Shown piece after piece: positions 52,213 through 61,219 of a DNA stretch of 64,000 bases. Source of the stretch: Chitinophagales bacterium (lineage in GTDB: Bacteria; Bacteroidota; Bacteroidia; Chitinophagales; Chitinophagaceae); NCBI GenBank assembly GCA_020636575.1, contig JACJXP010000005.1, positions 1 through 64,000 of the forward strand. The letters are read 5' to 3'. How positions within the stretch are numbered: position 1 is the first letter of the stretch; each line of letters starts with the position of its first letter. Made by a program: the position numbers and the translations under genes. The notes under the pieces were generated by a model, which made no database searches, was not told where the DNA came from, and was given only the letters and a program-made list of their open reading frames with translations.

Positions 52213-53145
52213 ATGTCTAAACAGGTATTGGTTATACATGGCGGGGCAGGCACTATCCGGACACAGGATATGACAGCAGAAATGGAATCTGCTTATCTCA
52301 AAGGTCTGGAAGAGGCATTATTAGCAGGCTATTCATTATTGGAAAAAGGTTCTTCTGCGGTAGATGCTGTTCTTGCTGCTACAAAATCCTTAGAAGATAA
52401 TATTCTGTTCAATGCAGGAAGAGGATCAGTGTTTGCTGCGGATGGCGCCCAGGAAATGGACGCATCAATCATGGATGGAAGTACATTAAAAGCTGGTGCC
52501 GTTTCCGCCGTCAGGAATATCAGAAACCCCGTTGAACTGGCTTATATGATTATGGCAAAGAGCCAGCATGTTATGCTGAATGGAAAGGGTGCTGCAGAAT
52601 TTGCGTCGCTCAATAATATTCAGACCGAGTCGGATGAATACTTCTATTCACAATTTCGTTACGAACAGTGGAAGCAGATGCAGGAAAGCGGCGAAATGGC
52701 GCTGGATCATAATGTGGTATTAAGAGGGAATAAAAAGTTTGGAACAGTGGGTGCAGTAGCACTTGACAAGTTTGGAAATATTGCAGCAGCAACGAGTACC
52801 GGAGGAATGACGAATAAACAGTTTGGAAGGGTAGGAGATAGCCCGATCATTGGCGCTGGCACTTATGCCAATAATAAAACCTGTGCCATCAGTTGTACCG
52901 GCCATGGCGAGCCTTTTATCCGGGCTGTAACAGCCTATGATGTAAGCTGCCTGATGGAGTACAAGGGTCTTTCATTACAAGAGGCAATGGATATGGTAGT
53001 TTATGAAAAGCTACCTAAGATTGAAGGAGAAGGTGGGATGATCGGTGTAGATGCTTTAGGTAATGCAGCTATGGTATTTAATAGTGAAGGAATGTACAGG
53101 GGGGTAAGAAATGAAGAGAAAATGGAAACAGCAATTTATAAGTGA
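52213..53145 (+). CDS. Plant-type L-asparaginase / isoaspartyl peptidase (Ntn hydrolase)
   Basis: An N-terminal-nucleophile hydrolase that self-cleaves to alpha and beta chains and hydrolyses beta-aspartyl dipeptides or asparagine. It has 310 residues. LVIHGGAGT at the start, DNILFNAGRGSVF with EMDASIMDG, and the cleavage site GTVGAVALD with the nucleophile Thr178 are all present; GGMTNKQFGRVGDSP and STGGMTN-type substrate residues also fit. There is no signal peptide, so it is probably cytoplasmic. Its stop overlaps the ispD start (GTGA). Because cyanophycinase here would release beta-Asp-Arg, this enzyme may complete that pathway; the gene is not beside cphB, so that is inference. Confidence 0.92.
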   Translation: MSKQVLVIHGGAGTIRTQDMTAEMESAYLKGLEEALLAGYSLLEKGSSAVDAVLAATKSLEDNILFNAGRGSVFAADGAQEMDASIMDGSTLKAGAVSAVRNIRNPVELAYMIMAKSQHVMLNGKGAAEFASLNNIQTESDEYFYSQFRYEQWKQMQESGEMALDHNVVLRGNKKFGTVGAVALDKFGNIAAATSTGGMTNKQFGRVGDSPIIGAGTYANNKTCAISCTGHGEPFIRAVTAYDVSCLMEYKGLSLQEAMDMVVYEKLPKIEGEGGMIGVDALGNAAMVFNSEGMYRGVRNEEKMETAIYK

Positions 53146-53816
53146 ATAAATATGCCATCATAGTAGCCGGAGGCTCAGGAGTTAGAATGGGAACTGGTAT
53201 TCCCAAACAGTTTATTTCACTTGATGGCAAGCCTGTCATTTACCATACTATCCAAGCTTTTTTAGATGCTTTTGGTGATATTGAAATAATACTCGTTTTG
53301 CCTCAGGGCCATATTGATACAGGAGAAGAGATATTAAAGAAGTATTTCCCCAATGTCCGGATAAAAATAGTAACTGGTGGAGAGACCCGTTTTCACTCCG
53401 TAAAAAATGGGCTAACTGAAGTGAAAAGTGATTCTGTTGTATTTGTACATGATGGGGTCCGTTGCCTTATAACGGCTGAACTAATTAAAGAGTGTTATAA
53501 GACGGCTTTACAAAAAGGCTCTGCAATACCAGCTGTTGCATCAAAAGATAGTATTCGTTTAAGGAAAGAAAATAAGACTGAAGCATTTAATAGAAATAAT
53601 GTTTTGCTTATACAAACCCCGCAAACGTTTCAAAGTTCAATTCTTTTAAAAGCATTTGAGGTTGATTACCAGGAAAATTTTACAGATGAAGCTACAGTGG
53701 TTGAGGCTTTAGGTATTGATGTTTCAATTGTACAGGGTGATGAAAATAATATCAAGATCACAAAACTTGTTGACTTACTTATCGCAGAAAAAATACTCCA
53801 GGAAAGAAGGAAATAA
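53142..53816 (+). CDS. ispD: 2-C-methyl-D-erythritol 4-phosphate cytidylyltransferase
   Basis: Third step of the MEP isoprenoid pathway, forming CDP-methylerythritol from CTP. It has 224 residues, with the nucleotide-binding IIVAGGSGVRMGTGIPKQF, followed by FVHDGVRCLI, IPAVASKDSIR and LIQTPQTFQSSIL, all typical of IspD. The start is GTG at 53142-53144, overlapping the TGA of the peptidase gene upstream by four bases, so translation is coupled. TarI-like ribitol-phosphate cytidylyltransferase is the nearest alternative, less likely with this motif set. Confidence 0.93.
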   Translation: MNKYAIIVAGGSGVRMGTGIPKQFISLDGKPVIYHTIQAFLDAFGDIEIILVLPQGHIDTGEEILKKYFPNVRIKIVTGGETRFHSVKNGLTEVKSDSVVFVHDGVRCLITAELIKECYKTALQKGSAIPAVASKDSIRLRKENKTEAFNRNNVLLIQTPQTFQSSILLKAFEVDYQENFTDEATVVEALGIDVSIVQGDENNIKITKLVDLLIAEKILQERRK

Positions 53817-53834
53817 GAAGTAATAACTTATTTC
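53810..53834. terminator. Weak hairpin between convergent ispD and FemAB-like gene
   Basis: GAAATAAG (53810-53817) pairs with CTTATTTC (53827-53834) around a 9-base loop, overlapping both stop codons. AT-rich; it may act as a weak bidirectional terminator. Confidence 0.4.
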
Positions 53835-54745
53835 AGCCATCTTAAATAATACGGAAGCCTGTTGATCGTAAGGGCTGGATAAGGTTGACCCTCTGCTCCG
53901 AACCCGCTATAGAAGTTTGCCAGGCCGGGTATATCTGACCCTTCAAAATCAAGCAATAATGGCTTTGTAGCATGATCTTTAATAAAACTATCGATCAGTA
54001 AATGAGATGCACCGGATGTCTTACTATCTGGATGATTACCGACAAGAATATAATAAGCTCTTTTTTTATCAATAAAAAAAACTGCAGATGAGATAAGTTT
54101 TTGTCCTGAAGAAACTCCGTAAACTTTTGTCATCCCTTTTGCTTTTAAGTTGGCAAATAAGGACCTGAACCGGGTGGTATTATCTTTCAGACTTTTATCT
54201 TTTTTCTGAAGTTGGAGTTCGGTAAGATCAATCACCTTCTCAATATCAACTTCACTTTGAATAGTACAACCGTATTCAATTGCCTTTTTGATATTTCTTT
54301 TGGTATTTGTGTTGTAATTGTTGTACAGAGATTCGTATTCGTTGCCCAGGTCTAGCACAAGATTTTTTCTTAACTGAATATGATCAGTAAAATCGTCCGT
54401 TTCGTTTTCGTAATTAAGCATCATGTCAATATACCTGAACGATGTCGGGATCGATCTTATAAACAGGTCAGTGATTGATGTATTTATATTTTTTCCAATA
54501 ATACCGCCCTGTGCTAATAGAAAGGGCTGATATAGATATCGGATACCCCATTTTTTTCTCCAGGGTAGTGGCATTATAGCTTCATAATCGTTCAGGATCA
54601 AGGCTTCCCAGCCTGGAGTAATACAGTCAAGGTAATATGTATGAGAGTATATCAATCCGTTATCAGATTGGTCAATGCATTTGTTCCACCGATCCTCATC
54701 GATCTCTTTTCGGCTTAAATGCTTTATAGTGTTACTTACAGTCAT
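53828..54745 (-). CDS. GNAT/FemAB-like acyltransferase
   Basis: A 305-residue cytoplasmic protein resembling the FemAB/GNAT-fold acetyltransferase group, in which two GNAT domains transfer amino acids or acyl groups. Supporting pieces are the segment NTNTKRNIKKAIEYGCTIQ in the middle, SGQKLISSAVFFIDKKRAYYILVGNHPDSKTSGASHLLID-type sequence around residues 215-265, and FEGSDIPGLANFYSGFGAEGQPY near the C-terminus, the usual end of this group. It starts immediately after the M1 peptidase stop codon, with no gap, so the two are co-transcribed. Substrate unknown. Confidence 0.75.
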   Translation of the reverse strand: MTVSNTIKHLSRKEIDEDRWNKCIDQSDNGLIYSHTYYLDCITPGWEALILNDYEAIMPLPWRKKWGIRYLYQPFLLAQGGIIGKNINTSITDLFIRSIPTSFRYIDMMLNYENETDDFTDHIQLRKNLVLDLGNEYESLYNNYNTNTKRNIKKAIEYGCTIQSEVDIEKVIDLTELQLQKKDKSLKDNTTRFRSLFANLKAKGMTKVYGVSSGQKLISSAVFFIDKKRAYYILVGNHPDSKTSGASHLLIDSFIKDHATKPLLLDFEGSDIPGLANFYSGFGAEGQPYPALTINRLPYYLRWLK

Positions 54746-57577
54746 TTAAAACAAAAGACCGGGCCCAACTCTCCGGAAGTTGAAATCAGAAATATTAATG
54801 GAAAAAGAGATCTTTTTCCACAAACGTTCCTTCTTTGATGAAGTTGATTGGATATAGTCCTTGAACACCGGGCTGTACACTAATGGGATGTAAATATTAA
54901 TTAACTGACGAAACAAAGGAATGTGAAGACCGGCATCAAATAAGAAACGGTCTTCTTCAGAACCCTGCTTCCATGACTCCGCATAAGTGCCGATATCTAA
55001 AAAAATGTTCAAAGGTATTTTAACCGGTAGCAGGCTTAAGGGATTGATGCTTCCTGGTATACTGGTGCTAAAATTAACGGCAACCAACCAGTCATCTGTT
55101 TTTCCTACTTTGTCTGCCAACAGGTCTGTTCTTACTTTAAAAGCGCCGTCTCTTTCCATGATCTGCTGGCTGGCTAAACCATCAAACTCATTTCTGCCGA
55201 CAAAATAGTCGCTATAAGTATAATCTTCATATCCATTTGCTCCTGTAAGATTCAGATGATATCTATCTGTCTGGAATTGTTTGTTGCTCGTTTTGGCACC
55301 TGTGTAAAAAAACTTACCGGCAAAAAGCCTTACTGTCAAACCGCCTTGCTTTGGGTAATTAAAAAAGTATTTTCCGGTAAAGGCAGGTCTTATAAAATCA
55401 GCGCCCTGGTCAATTTTAAATTCTCCGCGGTAGGGATACAATACTCTGTTATTTTCAATAACAAATTTGAGTTGATTCAATGTCCTGTTACTTTTTATAA
55501 CATTGTATTTGGTGCTGATGCTGGTGTCAACACCAGTAATAACAGTATCCCGGAAGAAGTGCAAACCATCCTCCCCGATAAAATAACTTCTGAATGAAAT
55601 ATATCTTCGGATGTGGCTCCTGTGATCGTCACTTCGAAATGTAAATCTTACAGAGGGGGATATTTTTCTGAACCCTGTGAATACCTTTTTCCCGTCAGCA
55701 TCCGTATAGAGGTCAGCACTAAATGATGAAGCATTGACGCCGATATCAACTCTTTGAAAAATATTGTCTGGATATAAACTATACATGCCCATTGCCAGGC
55801 CTGTTAGTTTTTTTGAACCGGTAGCATATAGAGGCGCCGCAAAGAAATTAAAAGCGGAAGGAGGTAATTTTAAATTGGTTATAAAAGCCCCGACCATAAA
55901 CTTGTCGTAATAGTTACGTCCAATTGCAGGACCAAATGTGATCAAATTTTGAGATGGGTTCTTGGCGTACTCCCGGAATTTCCTGATGTCGGCAATGAAA
56001 GCAAATTTTGTTCCTGTTGGTTTACGATCAGGAATTGTCCCTTTTTTATTTAGAAGACTAAAAAGAGAATCTAATTGGGTCCCTGCTGTTTTTTCAATTG
56101 AACTTTTAAAGTCTTTCGGTTGGGGATGTTTAAATTTCCATTGCTGGTAATATTGTTGCACCCCTGTATTGAAAGCTTCTGTTCCGATCTGTGACCTGAG
56201 ATATTGTAACCACCAGGCTGTTTTTGAATAAGCGATCAGCCCATAATTAATGGGGCTAAATTCTTCTGAAGTTGAACTAATAGGCTGATCAGTTTTTGTG
56301 ATTGCTTTTGTTTTGATCAACAGTTTTTCCAGCGCCAGTGTCTTATTATTTTTTATTGAATCATACAGGGCATCGTAATAGCTGTTAATGCCTTCATCCA
56401 TCCAGGGATATTTTCGTTCATTGCTGCCAAGAATTCCGTAAAACCAGTTATGCCCAACTTCATGAACAATGATCTTATCAAGCATTTTTACATCAGCACT
56501 TGGGGCTATCAAGGTAATGGTTGGATATTCCATGCCCCCGTTATAACCTTCGGGACCTTCCACAACGCTTACTGTATTATAGGGGTACTCTCCAACCAGT
56601 TCTGAATAAAGCAACACAGCATTTTTAGCTGATTGTACCGCATTTTCCCAGGAAGTATATTGATAGTGGGTATAGAATGAAAAGATATCGATTATCCTTC
56701 CTGAAGGAAGCTGAAGCGTATCCTGCTGCACGGTAAAACGTTTATCCGCAAACCATGCAAAATCATGGACATTCTTTTGAATGTATTGTAAGGTCTTTGT
56801 CGCTTCGGCTGATTCAGGGAATTGTTTAGTCACCTTTTTTACTTGGCCGTATGTGTTCTTTTGTTTTTGTGTTTCAGGTTCCCATCTAAAGTTTGCCCTG
56901 GATGCAATCCAGTTCTTTTCGTCAGTGTTTTGCAACTCACCTGTTGCTGCTACAGCATAATTCTCCGGAACTGTGATGTTTACGGTAAAGTCTCCGAACT
57001 CACTATAAAACTCACCCTGGTCAAGGTAGGGCATGGGATGCCATCCGTTTTTATCATAAACTGCCGGTTTAGGGAACCATTGCGTTACCTGGTAGCTTTG
57101 CCCGTCATGGCCGCCACGGGAAAAATTGAAAGGTAGTTTTACATGAAAAGGAGTGGTGATAACCGCCTTTTGCCCCGGTGGTAATGGAGAAGGAAGAATT
57201 AGTTTTATAATATCAATATGTTCCGGATGGTCTTCTGTTGAAGCAGTGATATTATTTACTTTAAAATCAAGCCGGTTAATATATCCCTTTTCTTCTTTTG
57301 AAGAAAAATAGAAACGGGTACTCCCGTTTTCCAGCAGTTGATCGCTGAATGCTGTCTTATCATTTTTATAGGCATTGGGCCACAAATGGAACCAGATGAA
57401 TTTTAATGTGTCAGGTGAATTATTGGTGTATGTTATAGTTTCAAACCCGGTTAAACTATGCTCTTTATCATTAAGCGATACGTCGATCGTATAGTCGACA
57501 TTTTGTTGCCAGTAATTTTCTTGGGAGTATAAATTCAGAAATGTTATTTGTAAAAAAAGTAGCAGATAGGTTTTCAC
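54746..57577 (-). CDS. Secreted M1-family metallopeptidase
   Basis: An exported zinc aminopeptidase-like protein of 943 residues. The signal peptide spans about 1-18 (TYLLLFLQITFLNLYSQ). The M1 fold shows GGMEY at 347-351 (exopeptidase motif), the zinc site HEVGH at 372-376, and the third ligand Glu395 in WMDEG, spaced as HExxH-x18-E. After about residue 510 comes a beta-rich region of roughly 430 residues that looks like outer-membrane barrel or surface-layer strands, ending in FNFRRVGPGLLF. The start is GTG at 57575-57577. It is co-transcribed with the FemAB-like gene. A minus-strand TATTTTTG lies at 57594-57601 and may be its -7 box. Confidence 0.88.
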   Translation of the reverse strand: MKTYLLLFLQITFLNLYSQENYWQQNVDYTIDVSLNDKEHSLTGFETITYTNNSPDTLKFIWFHLWPNAYKNDKTAFSDQLLENGSTRFYFSSKEEKGYINRLDFKVNNITASTEDHPEHIDIIKLILPSPLPPGQKAVITTPFHVKLPFNFSRGGHDGQSYQVTQWFPKPAVYDKNGWHPMPYLDQGEFYSEFGDFTVNITVPENYAVAATGELQNTDEKNWIASRANFRWEPETQKQKNTYGQVKKVTKQFPESAEATKTLQYIQKNVHDFAWFADKRFTVQQDTLQLPSGRIIDIFSFYTHYQYTSWENAVQSAKNAVLLYSELVGEYPYNTVSVVEGPEGYNGGMEYPTITLIAPSADVKMLDKIIVHEVGHNWFYGILGSNERKYPWMDEGINSYYDALYDSIKNNKTLALEKLLIKTKAITKTDQPISSTSEEFSPINYGLIAYSKTAWWLQYLRSQIGTEAFNTGVQQYYQQWKFKHPQPKDFKSSIEKTAGTQLDSLFSLLNKKGTIPDRKPTGTKFAFIADIRKFREYAKNPSQNLITFGPAIGRNYYDKFMVGAFITNLKLPPSAFNFFAAPLYATGSKKLTGLAMGMYSLYPDNIFQRVDIGVNASSFSADLYTDADGKKVFTGFRKISPSVRFTFRSDDHRSHIRRYISFRSYFIGEDGLHFFRDTVITGVDTSISTKYNVIKSNRTLNQLKFVIENNRVLYPYRGEFKIDQGADFIRPAFTGKYFFNYPKQGGLTVRLFAGKFFYTGAKTSNKQFQTDRYHLNLTGANGYEDYTYSDYFVGRNEFDGLASQQIMERDGAFKVRTDLLADKVGKTDDWLVAVNFSTSIPGSINPLSLLPVKIPLNIFLDIGTYAESWKQGSEEDRFLFDAGLHIPLFRQLINIYIPLVYSPVFKDYIQSTSSKKERLWKKISFSINISDFNFRRVGPGLLF

Positions 57578-57647
57578 CAGAACAGGGTTTATTCAAAAAT
57601 AAACTCTAATCCTGATATTTCATTGTATCACATAAGAAATCATTTGT

Positions 57648-59066
57648 CTATTTGCCTTTGCCTTTGAATATAATGCGTAGTGTATGAAGCATGATCTTAA
57701 GGTCAAGTGCCAGTGAAATGTTTTCGATATATAATAAATCATACCGGCTTCTTTCTATCATCTCATCCACATTCTCTGCATATCCAAATTGTACCATACC
57801 CCAGCTGGTAAGTCCGGGTTTTACTTTCAACAGGTACTTGTAGTAAGGAGTTCTTGAAGTGATCTGGTCAATATAAAATCTGCGTTCAGGTCTTGGCCCC
57901 ACCAGGCTCATTTCACCTTTCAGGATATTCCAGTATTGAGGTAATTCATCAATCCGCCATTTCCTCATCACTTTGCCCCACTTTGTAATGCGCTGATCTT
58001 CTTTTGATGAAAGTGCCGGGCCATCTTTTTCTGCATCAACGTACATGGATCGGAATTTATACATGATAAAGGGCTTTCCTTTAAAACCAATTCTTTCCTG
58101 TGAATAGATAATAGGCCCGGGGGAAGAAAGCTTTACCCTGATCGCAACATACAACAATAGAGGGGATAAAATAACCAAACCGGTTAATGAAGCGAATACA
58201 TCGATCAACCTTTTGATGTGTAATTGCCAGTCAGGCATCAAACCGGTTTTCAGGTCAATCAGCACAGCGCCTAATACGTTACTTGTTTTTACAGACCCGG
58301 ATAAAATATCCAGCGTATCCGGCTGAATTTTTATTTCAACATCTTTTTCACTCAGCCTGTTTATCATGCTTTCAAGCAATTCTTTTTCACCTTTACTCAT
58401 AGACAGTACCACAAGTGATATTTGTTTACTGTCAATAACATCTTCCAGGTCAGCATAACTACCTTCACAGGGGAGTGGAATCCCATTTACATGATTAGTA
58501 TTGTTGTCAGGTAGCAGGTGACCAATGTATTTGTAGCCGCTTTCTTTTAAGCTTTTTTGAGTTTGTTTATATATCTGAAGATTTTGATCATATTCTCCTA
58601 CCAGTAAAGTATTGAACCATACTTTGCCGCTGAGTAACTGACTTTTTATTTTATTCAATAGAATGAGCCTGCCGGCAAATGTTATTGAGATATGTATCAG
58701 GAATAATGCGATGAAAGCGCTATAGTAATAACTGTAAGTGTCTTCAACATCGTCAAGTAATAAAACGAAGAATAATACAACACAACCGATCAGCGTACAG
58801 ATGAATGTTCTGGTGAATTCAAATAGTCTTGACTTTTTATAAAGGCTGGTATAGGTTCCTGCTAAAGCATACAGCATGATCCATCCCAAGGGAATAAATA
58901 GAACGCTGAACCAAAAGCGGGGAGTGATCTGGATATCATCAGCCTCAGGAAATGTATTTTGCAATATCCATTTACGAACAAATACAAAAATTGACCAGGC
59001 TATCGCTGCAGTGAGAAAGTCTGTAAAAACATACCATACATAAGATATTTTTTTACCACTGGTCAT
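57648..59066 (-). CDS. Polyprenyl sugar-phosphate transferase (exopolysaccharide initiation)
   Basis: Transfers a sugar phosphate from a nucleotide sugar to undecaprenyl phosphate, starting synthesis of an exopolysaccharide or O-antigen. It has 472 residues, with four or five N-terminal transmembrane helices (to about 140), a cytoplasmic Rossmann-like segment, one more helix (ASLTGLVILSPLLLYVAI), and the conserved catalytic tail with KFRSMYVDAEKDGP, WRIDELPQYWNILKGEM, SLVGPRPER and VKPGLTSWGMVQ. The start overlaps the oxidoreductase stop by one base. No polymerase or flippase genes are adjacent, so the product is not defined. Confidence 0.92.
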   Translation of the reverse strand: MTSGKKISYVWYVFTDFLTAAIAWSIFVFVRKWILQNTFPEADDIQITPRFWFSVLFIPLGWIMLYALAGTYTSLYKKSRLFEFTRTFICTLIGCVVLFFVLLLDDVEDTYSYYYSAFIALFLIHISITFAGRLILLNKIKSQLLSGKVWFNTLLVGEYDQNLQIYKQTQKSLKESGYKYIGHLLPDNNTNHVNGIPLPCEGSYADLEDVIDSKQISLVVLSMSKGEKELLESMINRLSEKDVEIKIQPDTLDILSGSVKTSNVLGAVLIDLKTGLMPDWQLHIKRLIDVFASLTGLVILSPLLLYVAIRVKLSSPGPIIYSQERIGFKGKPFIMYKFRSMYVDAEKDGPALSSKEDQRITKWGKVMRKWRIDELPQYWNILKGEMSLVGPRPERRFYIDQITSRTPYYKYLLKVKPGLTSWGMVQFGYAENVDEMIERSRYDLLYIENISLALDLKIMLHTLRIIFKGKGK

Positions 59067-60040
59067 TAATGTTCTAAAATATTAGTGCCTATTTTTTCCA
59101 ATATCTGGTGGGCTACATCCATCGCCATCAGTCCATCCATTTCGGAAACAATGGTTTTTGTATTGTTGATGATGGCATCTTTGAATTCTTCCAATTCCCG
59201 GCGGATCGCATTGACCTCAGGTATCACGGGGTTTGCAATAGCGATCGTTTTTTTGCCTCCGGGAGTTTCAATATCAAAAGCAAAAACATTTGAATCACCT
59301 GATTCTTTGAGTTTGATGATCTCTGTTTTTTTATTGAGAAAATCGATCCCGATATAAGAATCTTTTTGAAATAACCTCATTTTACGCATCTTCTTCATGG
59401 AGATCCTGCTGCTGGTGAGGTTCGCTACACAGCCGTTATCAAATTCTATCCGGGCATTTGCAATGTCAGGTGTTTCTGTCATTACGCCCACGCCACTTGC
59501 AGATATTGATTTCACATCACTCTTTACAATACTCAGAATAATGTCAATGTCATGTATCATGAGATCCAGTATCACACTTACTTCTGTACCCCTGGGATTG
59601 AATTGTGCCAGCCTGTGAACCTCAATGAACATGGGATTTAGTTCTAATTCCTGAACAGCGAGGTAAGCAGGATTAAATCTCTCTACATGTCCTACCTGGA
59701 ATTTTATGCCTGATTCTGCAGCAAGCTTTACCAATGATCTTGCTTCTGTCATTGTATTGGCTAATGGCTTTTCTACAAAAACATGTTTTCCTTTTTTAAT
59801 AGCAGCCTCACATATTTCAAAATGAAAATTGGTAGGGGCGGCAACATCTATTGCATCACATGCTTCAATTAACAGGGCTGCATCAAGAAAGCGGGGGATC
59901 TGGTATTTTTCGGCTACCTCTATTGCAGTATCATCATTGGGATCAAAAAAGCCAACGATCTCAGTATCGGCTATTTCTTTCCAGTTATTAAGATGGAATT
60001 TGCCCAGGTGACCTGCTCCAAAAACACCAACTTTAAGCAT
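59066..60040 (-). CDS. Gfo/Idh/MocA-family oxidoreductase
   Basis: An NAD(P)-dependent sugar dehydrogenase-type enzyme of 324 residues. The Rossmann start is KVGVFGAGHLGKFHLNNW, and the family catalytic motif reads FVEKPLANTMTEA with the conserved EKP lysine. A C-terminal alpha/beta domain holds the substrate site (around DLMIHDIDIILSIV with the conserved HD.D residues). The gene sits directly before the sugar-phosphate transferase with a one-base overlap, suggesting nucleotide-sugar modification, such as an oxidation step in making an exopolysaccharide sugar. The exact substrate cannot be read. Confidence 0.88.
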   Translation of the reverse strand: MLKVGVFGAGHLGKFHLNNWKEIADTEIVGFFDPNDDTAIEVAEKYQIPRFLDAALLIEACDAIDVAAPTNFHFEICEAAIKKGKHVFVEKPLANTMTEARSLVKLAAESGIKFQVGHVERFNPAYLAVQELELNPMFIEVHRLAQFNPRGTEVSVILDLMIHDIDIILSIVKSDVKSISASGVGVMTETPDIANARIEFDNGCVANLTSSRISMKKMRKMRLFQKDSYIGIDFLNKKTEIIKLKESGDSNVFAFDIETPGGKKTIAIANPVIPEVNAIRRELEEFKDAIINNTKTIVSEMDGLMAMDVAHQILEKIGTNILEH

Positions 60041-60057
60041 ATAAGTATATTAACCTG

Positions 60058-60065
60058 CAAATATA
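60058..60065 (-). promoter_or_regulatory. -7 promoter box of the oxidoreductase-sugar transferase operon
   Basis: The minus strand reads TATATTTG followed by CA, 18 bases upstream of the ATG, a full TAnnTTTG match. No -33 box was recognised. Confidence 0.65.
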
Positions 60066-60110
60066 ATTACTGAGGAATGCAGCTGAAGATATAGTTATGA
60101 ACAGAAAGGG

Positions 60111-60869
60111 TCAATTCAACAATGCAGACCTGCTGATATATGAAGGATGATAAATAAAGACAACTGATCCATCTTTAATTGTGTTGATGATAGGTCTGCT
60201 TACCTGAACAGGTACAGCAGGGCATCCCTGGCTACGTCCGATATAGCCCTGTGCATTGGCAAGAGATTGAGATACATATTCTGCGCCATGAATGACAATC
60301 CCCCTGTTATAGGCATTATCATTGATACCTCTTTCCAATCCTTCAAGTTTCAATGAGTATCCATTCTTTCCCTGGTAGGTCTCAGCAGTTTTGTAAAAAC
60401 CCGGACTGCTTTTATAAGACTGGCTCTGGTTAGAAAATGAAGTTGCCCACTCACGGCCGGTATTTCTTCCATGTGCAACATATGTGTTAAATAACAACCG
60501 GTAGTTTTCAAGATCGATAACAAATAATCTTTTTTGATTACTGGGTAAACTAAAATCAATAATAGAGATTACTGAGCTGCTTAATTTTTCGCCTTTTTCT
60601 AATAGATACTCAAGCCCTTTCTTTGCATATTCATAGGCTTCCTTACTCAGACCTTTAAGACTTAAGTGTAGACTATCATAAACAGAACGATCTCCTTCTA
60701 TTACTTCAGGATTAAGAAACATGTTCACTGCATCTGAATCATGTACAGATGTTTTAATGTGCATCTTTGAACCGGCAGCAGATTTTGCTATTGAAAATGG
60801 TAATTGAAGAAGTGTAAGAAATACTGATGAAAGTAACAGATAGAAGCCTTTAACCCGACGATTTTTCAT
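60111..60869 (-). CDS. Murein L,D-transpeptidase catalytic domain protein
   Basis: A 252-residue exported protein with a signal anchor (about 7-28, GFYLLLSSVFLTLLQLPFS). The C-terminal half matches the YkuD_2 murein L,D-transpeptidase group: DLENYRLLFNTYVAHGRNTG, the conserved IHGAEY histidine, and the nucleophile motif GRSQGCPAVP with its Cys. It likely modifies peptidoglycan cross-links in the periplasm. It stands alone on the minus strand between the oxidoreductase and tRNA-Asp. The catalytic His and Cys are present; actual cross-linking activity is inferred. Confidence 0.88.
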   Translation of the reverse strand: MKNRRVKGFYLLLSSVFLTLLQLPFSIAKSAAGSKMHIKTSVHDSDAVNMFLNPEVIEGDRSVYDSLHLSLKGLSKEAYEYAKKGLEYLLEKGEKLSSSVISIIDFSLPSNQKRLFVIDLENYRLLFNTYVAHGRNTGREWATSFSNQSQSYKSSPGFYKTAETYQGKNGYSLKLEGLERGINDNAYNRGIVIHGAEYVSQSLANAQGYIGRSQGCPAVPVQVSRPIINTIKDGSVVFIYHPSYISRSALLN

Positions 60870-60920
60870 AATAATAATTCGATTTTAACTGGCAGTAATT
60901 TTTTACTTGCTGTTAAATAA

Positions 60921-60963
60921 AAAACTGCCCGATGAATAATAATCTCAAGGGCAGTTTTACGAT
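60921..60963 (-). terminator. Intrinsic terminator of tRNA-Asp
   Basis: AAAACTGCCC (60921-60930) pairs perfectly with GGGCAGTTTT (60949-60958) around an 18-base loop. On the minus strand it ends in a T-run just after the tRNA. Confidence 0.85.
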
Positions 60964-60974
60964 TTTAGTTTTTG

Positions 60975-61048
60975 CGGACCGGACGGGACTCGAACCCGCG
61001 ACCTCCGCCGTGACAGGGCGGCATTCTAACCAACTGAACTACCGATCC
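60975..61048 (-). tRNA. tRNA-Asp (anticodon GTC)
   Basis: The minus strand reads acceptor GGATCGG/CCGGTCC (one G-T pair), anticodon stem CCGCC/GGCGG with loop CTGTCAC (GTC), T-loop GTTCGAGTC, discriminator G. It is 74 bases long, with its own promoter and terminator. Confidence 0.96.
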
Positions 61049-61092
61049 AATTCCTTAAAATGATCCGTAACCCGAGCCATTTTTCAGGACGG

Positions 61093-61125
61093 CAAAGATA
61101 GCTCTGCTTCAATTCTCAACCAAAA
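61093..61125 (-). promoter_or_regulatory. Promoter of tRNA-Asp
   Basis: On the minus strand TTTTG (61121-61125) is followed after exactly 20 bases by TATCTTTG (61093-61100) and then CC, the same layout as the tRNA-Gln promoter. Confidence 0.87.
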
Positions 61126-61219
61126 GTTTTTCGGCTATTTATCCACTGAAAATCAGCTATTATGAGGAAAAGTTCACATAAGCATTTAATGCTTAATTTA
61201 GCCGCCACATATTTTACTT

